A stretch of DNA of 64,000 bases from Metellina segmentata (taxonomy: Eukaryota > Arthropoda > Arachnida > Araneae > Tetragnathidae): assembly GCA_947359465.1 (NCBI GenBank), contig OX375876.1:63246998-63310997 (forward strand). Direction: 5' to 3'. Below, in pieces: positions 54,101 through 64,000 of the stretch. A program made the translations under genes and the position numbers. The stretch's first letter is position 1. Each line of letters begins with the position of its first letter. The notes beneath the pieces were generated by a model, which was not told where the DNA came from, did no database searches, and saw nothing but the letters and a program-made list of their open reading frames with translations.

Positions 54101-57006
54101 AACGAAATAAAAAGCGGCCGCAATAAACCAGTGATTTACGTTTCCCAGAATATTCTAGAAGTGCCGATTTGAATGCAAAAGCGGCTTTGGAATTGATAGT
54201 TTTAATATGCTCTCTCCATGGTGCTTATTGAAATTAAAAGCCCATCTGTACAACTATATCTCACGAACTTACAAAAATGTTAGCAGACCCCAAATTAAAT
54301 TTTAAAATATGCTGAAAAAGGGTCAAAACCAAAACGGATTTCTCCATTGGAAGGTGTTCCCTCAAAAGTCTCAAGCCTCAGTTGGAAGACATACGCACCT
54401 ATTATTCGCTTTGTATGTAACAGTCATATTCTTCCAGATACTCGCATAAACAGAACGCTTTATTTCAGTCGCTGACCTGACGCTATGTTCATCTTCACAA
54501 CAAACGAAATAAAAAGCGGCCGCAATAAACCAGTGATTTACGTTTCCCAGAATATTCTAGAAGTGCCGATTTGAATGCAAAAGCGGCTTTGGAATTGATA
54601 GTTTTAATATGCTCTCTCCATGGTGCTTATTGAAATTAAAAGCCCATCTGTACAACTATATCTCACGAACTTACAAAAATGTTAGCAGAACCCAAATTAA
54701 ATTTTAAAATATGCTGAAAAAGGGTCAAAACCAAAACGGATTTCTCCATTGGAAGGTGTTCCCTCAAAAGTCTCAAGCCTCAGTTGGAAGACATACGCAC
54801 CTATTATTCGCTTTGTATGTAACAGTCATATTCTTCCAGATACTCGCATAAACAGAACGCTTTATTTCAGTCGCTGTCCTGACGCTATGTTCATCTTCAC
54901 AACAAACGAAATAAAAAGCGGCCGCAATAAACCAGTGATTTACGTTTCCCAGAATATTCTAGAAGTGCCGATTTGAATGCAAAAGCGGCTTTGGAATTGA
55001 TAGTTTTAATATGCTCTCTCCATGGTGCTTATTGAAATTAAAAGCCCATCTCTACAACTATATCTCACGAACTTACAAAAATGTTAGCAGAACCCAAATT
55101 AAATTTTAAAATATGCTGAAAAAGGGTCAAAACCAAAACGGATTTCTCCATTGGAAGGTGTTCCCTCAAAAGTCTCAAGCCTCAGTTGGAAGACATACGC
55201 ACCTATTATTCGCTTTGTATGTAACAGTCATATTCTTCCAGATACTCGCATAAACAGAACGCTTTATTTCAGTCGCTGTCCTGACGCTATGTTCATCTTC
55301 ACAACAAACGAAATAAAAAGCGGCCGCAATAAACCAGTGATTTACGTTTCCCAGAATATTCTAGAAGTGCCGATTTGAATGCAAAAGCGGCTTTGGAATT
55401 GATAGTTTTAATATGCTCTCTCCATGGTGCTTATTGAAATTAAAAGCCCATCTGTACAACTATATCTCACGAACTTACAAAAATGTTAGCAGAACCCAAA
55501 TTAAATTTTAAAATATGCTGAAAAAGGGTCAAAACCAAAACGGATTTCTCCATTGGAAGGTGTTCCCTCAAAAGTCTCAAGCCTCAGTTGGAAGACATAC
55601 GCACCTATTATTCGCTTTGTATGTAACAGTCATATTCTTCCAGATACTCGCATAAACAGAACGCTTTATTTCAGTCGCTGTCCTGACGCTATGTTCATCT
55701 TCACAACAAACGAAATAAAAAGCGGCCGCAATAAACCAGTGATTTACGTTTCCCAGAATATTCTAGAAGTGCCGATTTGAATGCAAAAGCGGCTTTGGAA
55801 TTGATAGTTTTAATATGCTCTCTCCATGGTGCTTATTGAAATTAAAAGCCCATCTGTACAACTATATCTCACGAACTTACAAAAATGTTAGCAGACCCCA
55901 AATTAAATTTTAAAATATGCTGAAAAAGGGTCAAAACCAAAACGGATTTCTCCATTGGAAGGTGTTCCCTCAAAAGTGTCAAGCCTCAGTTGGAAGACAT
56001 ACGCACCTATTATTCGCTTTGTATGTAACAGTCATATTCTTCCAGATACTCGCATAAACAGAACGCTTTATTTCAGTCGCTGACCTGACGCTATGTTCAT
56101 CTTCACAACAAACGAAATAAAAAGCGGCCGCAATAAACCAGTGATTTACGTTTCCCAGAATATTCTAGAAGTGCCGATTTGAATGCAAAAGCGGCTTTGG
56201 AATTGATAGTTTTAATATGCTCTCTCCATGGTGCTTATTGAAATTAAAAGCCCATCTGTACAACTATATCTCACGAACTTACAAAAATGTTAGCAGAACC
56301 CAAATTAAATTTTAAAATATGCTGAAAAAGGGTCAAAACCAAAACGGATTTCTCCATTGGAAGGTGTTCCCTCAAAAGTCTCAAGCCTCAGTTGGAAGAC
56401 ATACGCACCTATTATTCGCTTTGTATGTAACAGTCATATTCTTCCAGATACTCGCATAAACAGAACGCTTTATTTCAGTCGCTGTCCTGACGCTATGTTC
56501 ATCTTCACAACAAACGAAATAAAAAGCGGCCGCAATAAACCAGTGATTTACGTTTCCCAGAATATTCTAGAAGTGCCGATTTGAATGCAAAAGCGGCTTT
56601 GGAATTGATAGTTTTAATATGCTCTCTCCATGGTGCTTATTGAAATTAAAAGCCCATCTGTACAACTATATCTCACGAACTTACAAAAATGTTAGCAGAA
56701 CCCAAATTAAATTTTAAAATATGCTGAAAAAGGGTCAAAACCAAAACGGATTTCTCCATTGGAAGGTGTTCCCTCAAAAGTCTCAAGCCTCAGTTGGAAG
56801 ACATACGCACCTATTATTCGCTTTATATGTAACAGTCATATTCTTCCAGATACTAGCATAAACAGAACGCTTTATTTAAGTCGCTGTCCTGACGCTATGT
56901 TCATCTTCACAACAAACGAAATAAAAAGCGGTCGCAATAAAACAGTGATTTACGTTTCCCGGAATATTCTAGAAGTGCCGATTTGAATGCAAAAGTGGAT
57001 TTGGGA
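51119..57006 (+). repeat. 402-bp satellite array, 14 full monomers plus a partial one
   Basis: Monomers begin CGGATTTCTCCATTGG at 51119 and every 402 bp to 56345. The partial 15th starts at 56747 and ends near 57006. Inner monomers differ at only a few positions. Each of monomers 1-14 has a GCGGCCGC word, a CCATGG word and TTCTAGAA; the last monomer has mutated the first (GCGGTCGC) and carries most of the array's private changes. Since 402 is 3 x 134, the frame is preserved across monomers. An open run of about 92 codons (e.g. 51485-51757) exists but has no ATG until near residue 62, and it is interrupted by TGA in three monomers. I regard it as non-coding. Near-identity implies recent amplification or active homogenisation. 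Confidence 0.97.
51521..56344 (+). repeat. Higher-order repeat: three copies of a 1,608-bp tetramer
   Basis: Diagnostic variants recur every fourth monomer. CATCTCTACAAC instead of CATCTGTACAAC occurs at about 51834, 53442 and 55050. GCAGACCCC instead of GCAGAACCC occurs at about 52676, 54284 and 55892. CGCTGA in place of CGCTGT occurs in monomers starting 52727, 54335 and 55943. Each series is spaced exactly 1,608 bp. Monomer 14 (56345) lacks the first variant, so the order breaks there. Confidence 0.93.
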
Positions 57007-57564
57007 AAGGAAGAATCCTGCGGGGAGAAATATGTCTAATATAGCCGTATATACATCGAATGCATTTTCGCACTCCCCCGTATTAGCTTTTTTCGATGAA
57101 ATATCTAAATTCCCGGTTGAACTGTAGACTAGAATAAGACGGGCATTTGTTTGCGCAACCCAACTGCTCTTGCTTTTTGATTTTTCAAGGCACGTTCCTA
57201 TTGGTCATGCACATTCTTTTGGGGGTTCGGTGCTTTGTTCCCTTTTTTTATTTTGCTTACATATACTTTATGCGTGTGTGAAGATTTTTTTACTGGAGCT
57301 TTTCCTTCTTCTTTCCCGCTGTTCTCTTTTGAATTTTCTATGTTGCTTGTATATCTTTCAGAAAAGGGAAAGGGGAGGGAAAAAGGTATTGGGTACTTCA
57401 GTTTTTACGTGAGATGCGAGCACATTTTTCCCTTTCCCTAACTTTTTCCCTCTTCTGCTTTTGAAGCGACGTCTTCAAAGGGATGGTGGGGAATACGGAA
57501 TTTCCAAACGCATTTCAGTTCTGATTTTGATGACCGTCGATCATCTGGTGTGTAAATTGTTTAC
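57007..57564. other. No gene seen
   Basis: Unique-looking DNA with a T-rich strand bias at 57230-57360. Open frames of 68-80 codons are unrecognised. Confidence 0.45.
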
Positions 57565-59061
<1,497 letters not shown>

Positions 59062-59235
59062 GGATGATATTTTCAAGGTGGGAATCTTGATACGGTAAAT
59101 ATCATATTAATTTGATTCAATCCGTTGCATATTTCTTTATTATTCGTTCAATTTTTGTCCTTCAGATTAATTTACTTCGACTATAAATTTAACCAAATTT
59201 TTTTGAAGATTCATTGGAAAAAAGTAAACATTTTT
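59062..59235. repeat. Diverged duplicate of 57565-57718
   Basis: See the partner entry; GGTAAATATCATATTAATTT and CAATCCGTTGCATA are the clearest shared words. Confidence 0.4.
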
Positions 59236-59359
59236 TTTATCTACCAAACAATAAGGGACTAAACTATAACTATGAATCTTGGCGACAATAATTTATGTTT
59301 GTTTCATGTTTACTGTAGGTATTATCATGGCTTAAACCATCACAAGATGGCAGGTTGGA

Positions 59360-59510
59360 ATTTTTATTAACGTAGCACTGGAGCAACACAACTGGCTGTA
59401 GGCGACAATCAGCGATCAAATTCAAAAGGATAGATCCGAGGACAACGCCACGTAATTTTGAACCATGGTCAGATGACGAGGTCACACCTCCACACATTCT
59501 CCAAACATTC
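59360..59510 (-). mobile_element. tRNA-derived SINE, 3' half, minus strand
   Basis: Reads TAGCACTGGAGCAACACAAC, GATCCGAGGACAACGCCACG, TTTTGAACCATGGTCAGATG, ACGAGGTCACACCTCC in reverse of the SINE body. It breaks off where a plus-strand SINE begins at 59512. Confidence 0.8.
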
Positions 59511-59511
59511 G

Positions 59512-59818
59512 CAAGCCGACTGGTGGTTAAGTTGTTAGCCTCTCAATCGGAAGGTTATAATCCGGGTCATTGCATGAATATTTGCAAGCGAGTTGTGTAA
59601 AAGGCGGCTGGTTCACCTTAAATCTGTCGTGGTAGGAAGTCCTCACTTTAGGTTGGTGTGGCAGTTTCGTGAGTGGGGTGCTAGCTCAGGTACTGCCTCG
59701 TCATGTGACCGTGGTTCTAAGTCACAGGGTGTTTTCCTCGGATCTTTCCCTTGAGGGATGGATCATGGACCGTCACCAATAGCCCGTTGTATTGCTCTAG
59801 TACGACGCTAATTAAAAC
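59512..59818 (+). mobile_element. tRNA-derived SINE, type I head with damaged B box
   Basis: The head is GCCGACTGGTGGTTAAGTTG, then TTAGCCTCTCAATCGGAAGG. The B box is mostly deleted (TTATAATCCGGG). The body is complete: AAGGCGGCTGGTTCACC, GTGAGTGGGGTGCTAGCTC, TGCCTCGTCATGTGACC. The tail is GTTGTATTGCTCTAGTACGA, then CGCTAATTAAAACAAC. Head to head with the minus-strand copy on its left. Confidence 0.85.
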
Positions 59819-60024
59819 AACCTTATATTACCATTACCAAACATCTAATACCACAAAAGCATGATGACATCTGAGGCCACAACAGATTTAATGAGCACCA
59901 GCCCTTTTTGTACGCGATGATCTTTGGTTGGATTTGAAATTCATACTATCCTGTTGCTAATCTGTTACTATTCCAACCAGGATACCGGCAGTTATATCGC
60001 TTGTTAAAAGATATCCAAGTTGTG
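59819..60024. other. SINE-like remnant, minus strand
   Basis: TGAGGCCACAACAGATTTAA, then GAGCACCAGCCCTTTTTGTA and TTGGTTGGATTTGAAATTC (59870-59950), resemble the head-proximal SINE body and B box region in reverse. Short and degenerate. Confidence 0.5.
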
Positions 60025-60169
60025 TAGAAATCCTTCTACCCCACAACGGTGATTTTCTCACGAGATCAAGACCAAGTCAGCTTTTTTTCTTCTAATGGAA
60101 AGGCATCTCGTCCATCAAGATCTGATCAGTTTTGCTACTGATTCCAAGTCCACACAACCATAGGGAGGG
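60025..60169. mobile_element. M1-family MITE copy
   Basis: Family words CATCTCGTCCATCAAGATCT, then GATCAGTTTTGCTA. The right end GGGAGGG is followed by TTAA (60170-60173). The left terminus is eroded. Confidence 0.5.
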
Positions 60170-60184
60170 TTAACTAATGGTAGA

Positions 60185-60497
60185 TAGGTAGGTATTTAAT
60201 TTAAGTCCCACTGGACATTTTAAAACCTGCAAGATGTGACGATCGGGGATAAAACTCGAAGTGAAAAACCAGAGGACAGTACAACGTAATTTTGAAGCCC
60301 GATCAGATGACGAGGTCACATCGGAACTGGCACCACACTCTCCAAAAACCCTTCACACCGAGCCAACGTGAAGACATTTGAGGTCTCGAGAGATTTAAAG
60401 TGCACCATCCCCCTTTGTACCCTACTATATTTGGTTGCATTCGAACTCGCAACCCTCTGCTTTCTAATCTGTTACTCTTACAACCGAGCTACCGCGG
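60185..60497 (-). mobile_element. tRNA-derived SINE, type II head, minus strand
   Basis: In reverse: A box complement CAACCGAGCTA (60481-60491) and B box complement GCATTCGAAC (60437-60446). The body holds TTTAAAGTGCACCATCCCC, ACACTCTCCAAAAACCC and GATCAGATGACGAGGTCAC. The tail is degenerate (CCCACTGGACATTTT). Confidence 0.8.
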
Positions 60498-61426
60498 CCC
60501 GAGGATTATCTAAAAAATTGTAAATTCCACTAAAATATCACAAACATAAAGTGAAATCTATTCTCTTTAATCAATATATGTTTTATGCAATCGATTAAAC
60601 CCATGGAAAGAACGCAGTTCCATTTTAATAATTCATCGGTTATACCAACAGAAAGCCTTTCCTTGAAGACGGCGAACAGCAAGAGCAGTCGAACCCATAG
60701 CCACAACCCTCGGAATGTGGCCGGGAGAAGCAGAAAATCCATTTAGTGAATTAGCGGAAACCCCTTGAGTTCTCTTGTGACAGTACCCTTGTTGTGATAA
60801 TAAACAAAAGATGGAAGTCTTCCCCCACTTGAAACTTTTAAAAGCGGCTGGCTATTATTATTAGCATAATGTCCCCCCGGGGGCCAGCCCTAAAACGGAT
60901 TGGAAAAGCAGCACTCTTGCTAAATATCTTAATTGAGTTCATATTCTCTTCAGAGCTGCTCATCTGGGGGATTTTCAAAGGGACGGATGCGTGTTAAAAT
61001 TTCTCTTGGACCAGTTGGAGGTGAGCGTAGGATTCGCGTTAGGTGAGGGGAATGCTTTTACATACGTCAAGTGGATCAATTCTGATCGGGGATGATGAAT
61101 TGATTCGGTGGTATTTGTTTTCGCGAATTAGGAATGCGAACGCACCTGTTGCTGATGAAGGAAAAGCAATTGGGAGGAGATGATAAGGAAGGGCGAAGTT
61201 GGAGGAATCTTTCTTCCGACGTGTCTTTCTTTCAACAATCTTTCTTCTGCAAGATTAATTATGCGTGCAGTAAACTCGAATATGAGTTTCTACTGACCTT
61301 GCAGCTACTACTTGCGGCGAAATTACTCACCTATTTTCAGAAACATGGTTTAAATCAACAGAAACAATACTGCATATTTTTAGTTTATTAAAACAATCGT
61401 GCATTAGTTTGTTAGGTTGACGCTAT
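60498..61426. other. No gene seen
   Basis: Moderate GC in 60640-61080; open frames of 70-85 codons are unrecognised. Confidence 0.45.
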
Positions 61427-61690
61427 TTAGAGCACTTATCCATGTTTACCTATGCACAAGCCCTCAAGTTTCTACAATAGGAGCACAGGACCATGATTCC
61501 CAATTAGGAGCACATGCCATGCTACCAAATTTGTGACACAGCCCATATTTTACCAATTAGAGTATGAAGCCCATGTTTCCAACTTGAAGCCATCATCCAT
61601 TTGAATAACATGCCCAAGACTCCTCATTTGAAACACATGCCCATGTTCCTACATTTAGACAACAAGCCCATAGTACCACATTTGGGGATG
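61427..61690. repeat. 27-bp degenerate minisatellite, ~9 units
   Basis: Units such as GGAGCACATGCCATGCTACC, then AAATTTG; the consensus is close to GAGCACATGCCCATGTTTCC plus AATTTG. Spacing is 27 bp for most units, with two irregular ones. Confidence 0.8.
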
Positions 61691-61789
61691 CTGCAGGTGC
61701 TTTGGTACCTGGACCGCAGCACAAGATAGGTGTAAAAGCTGTATCGTGTAATTTGTAGTCGTTTTCTTAAATTTAAAAGAGTAACTAAT

Positions 61790-62095
61790 AAGCAAGAAAC
61801 GGAATAGTTAAATGGAGGGTTACAAATTCAAATCCAACCAAAAACTATCGTATACAAAGGAGGTTGGTACAGGTTAAATATGTCGTGGCCTCAAATTTTC
61901 TCACGTTGTCGTGGTGTGGAAGTTTGGAGAGCGGGTTCTAGATCTGTTTTTACGTCGTCATCTAACTCTGGTTCATAATTACTTGATACTGTCCTCTGAT
62001 CTTTCCCTTTAGGTTTGATTCCGGACCGTCAACAATGACTCGTTGTGTTGCTCTAGTGCGACGCTAATTAAAATAGCTACCTAAATTTCAAAAGT
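61790..62095 (+). mobile_element. tRNA-derived SINE, plus strand, damaged head
   Basis: GGAGGGTTACAAATTCAAATCC is a mutated B box. The body is AACTATCGTATACAAAGGAG, GGTTAAATATGTCGTGGCC, GTGGTGTGGAAGTTTGGAGA. The tail is CGTTGTGTTGCTCTAGTGCG, then ACGCTAATTAAAATAGC. Faces the minus-strand copy at 62155. Confidence 0.85.
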
Positions 62096-62154
62096 TTTGT
62101 TTTCATTGTATTAATGCTTGCAATTGCGCTGTATAGGTAATGGTAATTTTAGTT

Positions 62155-62468
62155 AATGTCGTACTAGAGCAACACAGAGGGCTATTGCAGACGGTCCGGG
62201 AACAGTCCCTTAAGGGAAAGATCCGAGGACAACACCTCGTAATTTTGAACCAGGGTCAGATGACAAAGCAGCACCTGAGTTGGCAAACGCACTCTCCAAA
62301 CGTCCATACCAACCCTACGAGAGGACATTCGGTCACGACAGATTTGAGGTGCACCAGCCGCCTCGACACCATACGCTTACAAACATCCATGCCCGGACCC
62401 GGATTCTAACCAGGAACCTTCCGATATAGAGGCTTACACCTTAACTACTATATCGATTAGTCGGCAGC
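62155..62468 (-). mobile_element. tRNA-derived SINE, type I head, full length, minus strand
   Basis: Tail complement GTCGTACTAGAGCAACACAG from 62159. The body is complete, then B box complement GGATTCTAACC (62401-62411) and A box complement CACCTTAACTA (62437-62447). The head starts near 62468 (GCCGACTAATCG on the minus strand). With 61790-62095 it forms a tail-to-tail inverted pair about 60-70 bp apart. Confidence 0.88.
62401..62447 (-). promoter_or_regulatory. Internal RNA polymerase III promoter of the SINE
   Basis: A box TAGTTAAGGTG (complement 62437-62447) fits the consensus. The B box GGTTAGAATCC (complement 62401-62411) has one mismatch at the usual C. Confidence 0.6.
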
Positions 62469-63240
62469 GATGTATAGAATACTTGCGGATAGGGATAGTA
62501 TCGGATTGGATTTTGAATTTTTTTTTTTGCGTAAGGTGGTCCTAAACAGGACAAGTTGAACCAGAACAATGGGCTAGAGAAAATCATACGACTGTGGGAG
62601 TTAAACAAGTGATAATTGCAATGCACAGTGGTATTTCAATATAAATCTTTACTAACTGCCAGTATTTGACTTAATTTATATTTTTTTCACATGTTACTCC
62701 TATTTTATACAGTAAAAACGATCATTATAAACTTGTTAAACAGCCTATGTTTGGTGTACAGTTGAACGAGTGTCCTACGCGAAGAGGCTTCAATTGAGCG
62801 AGTGTGGTCTAATGACCTAGGGCAATTGTACTATTCTTACATTTTCTTTTGTTAAACATTTCTTCAAAAGTGTCGAGTTGGGTACTTTGTAACGCTTTAA
62901 TCAACCACATCCTGTCATTGCTTCTGCGGTTTTGAAAAAACCTTGACCTTCAAAATATATAAATGCAGTTCCGAGATAGCTGCTATCCCGTAATTTTGTA
63001 GTTTTATGCATTATATTTTTCTTCCAAGTCGAACTATTCATTTTTGCTAAGGTTATTGGGATATTGTTTAGAAAATTATAAAAATTATGATTATGAGCTA
63101 ATGACATTAAGTGCTTCGAAACTTACCTCACTATATTTGTACGATAAAGATTTGTGATGGGTTGTTATACTTTTCATATAAATGCCATGTACTGCAGAAG
63201 ACAAAATTATTCCTTTTGCAACCCTCAATTAATTCATATT
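62469..63240. other. No gene seen
   Basis: AT-rich; nothing recognisable. Confidence 0.5.
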
Positions 63241-63335
63241 TTACTTGGAGTTAACGTGGCTTCAGTGGGTTTGCTCTTGCGCTAGCAACGTGCGAGTTCT
63301 TAGTAACGACCAGGGTACGAATCCTTCTTGGATGT
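63241..63335 (+). other. Possible tRNA-like head remnant
   Basis: GTGGCTTCAGTGGGTTTGC and, about 45 bp on, GGTACGAATCC (one change from a B box GGTTCGAATCC) suggest a degenerate tRNA-derived head. No SINE body follows that I can recognise. Confidence 0.25.
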
Positions 63336-64000
63336 ATTTTTATCTGCTGTATTATTTGTACCTTCAAATACAAAGCCCAAACCAACAACTTAATCCTCTA
63401 AAAAATTTCTTTCTTGTCTTAATTTAAGCGGAAAACATTGATTTGTAAAATACTAATGAAGTAGAAAACTATGGAGATATTGATCCAAGGATGTAATTAA
63501 TTACATTTGTTCCAACTTCATAAAAACGGGTTTTTAATGTTCCACGAGTAATTATGATTCAACTTGATAGAAGGTGATGATATTCACACACTGGGAAAAT
63601 TAATCATCGTAAGTTTCAATTTTATTGTTTAAAACATGACCTGGCGTAATTTACGAAATTGCTCTCAGCTGATAGTTTATTGACCAAGCTCCGATGAACC
63701 ATTGCTTGACGTTGAAATTTCAATAGAATTGCTTGAAGTAACTTAATTGGTTCTCCTTTCTTTGCCAGTTTAGTTCGAAAGATCTGCTATTGATAAGATC
63801 ACTTCCGGATTTTGATGAAAAATTGTCCGACAAAAATGAGCTATTATGTAGATTTTTATTTGAGTTCGCTCTTTCGGTGTAAGTCACAAATGTGATTAAC
63901 TTTTTCATTGAAAATTAATTGTTAGTTCTGTGAAATAATAATGTAGGTTATATTTACCAGCTCATAGAATTCTGAACTTGTTTCCATATATTAATGCTTG
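63336..64000. other. No gene seen
   Basis: AT-rich; nothing recognisable to the end of the window. Confidence 0.5.

Noticed and set aside
51533..56986. A family of 75-codon proteins repeated every 402 bp
   Set aside because: The frames start at TTG, have no early ATG and lie in a nearly identical satellite; repetition follows from the 402-bp period being a multiple of three.

Overview
This window looks like repeat-rich, AT-rich nuclear DNA from an animal, most likely an arthropod. From memory the Tc1-like transposase families and the tRNA-derived SINE resemble those of orb-weaver spiders, but that is a recollection and not a search result. I find no host gene that I can support. There is no exon series, rRNA or convincing functional tRNA, and no bacterial-style operon or CRISPR array. 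Every recognisable coding stretch belongs to a broken DNA transposon.

Layout. 0-15 kb: degenerate tandem duplications (periods about 300, 335 and 240 bp), a small TTAA-flanked MITE family, and SINE copies at 5.0, 10.0 and 11.1 kb. 15-25 kb: a mariner 3' end, a Tc1-like element (family A, copy 1) with intact ends, a short Helitron-like element, a Tc1-like family B element, a complete MITE and an internally deleted mariner/Tc3-like element. 25.9-29.7 kb: a dead piggyBac, a transposon with a DUF4817-type N-terminus and a Tc1 fragment, back to back and all coded on the minus strand. 30-41 kb: mostly unannotatable AT-rich DNA with long-period tandem duplications and a second, larger Helitron-like element (39.4-41.0 kb). 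41.4-42.5 kb: a fold-back element with inverted arms of about 250 bp. 42.7-45.7 kb: a minisatellite built on the self-complementary 10-mer TGCCTAGGCA, split by a second family B element. 47-50.4 kb: a second family A element and an internally deleted hAT element. 50.8-57.0 kb: a highly homogeneous 402-bp satellite with a four-monomer (1,608-bp) higher-order repeat. 57.7 kb: a (TA)48 tract. 59-62.5 kb: a SINE cluster with inverted pairs and a 27-bp minisatellite.

The elements interact mainly by nesting. A MITE sits in the 300-bp tandem repeat, a family B Tc1 sits in the palindromic minisatellite, and a hAT breaks a SINE. The most unusual items are the 402-bp satellite with its higher-order structure, the palindromic minisatellite that switches orientation, the TTAA/CCC MITE family that looks piggyBac-mobilised, the fold-back element, and the Helitron-like elements. 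No pathway or multi-gene system can be read from this window.
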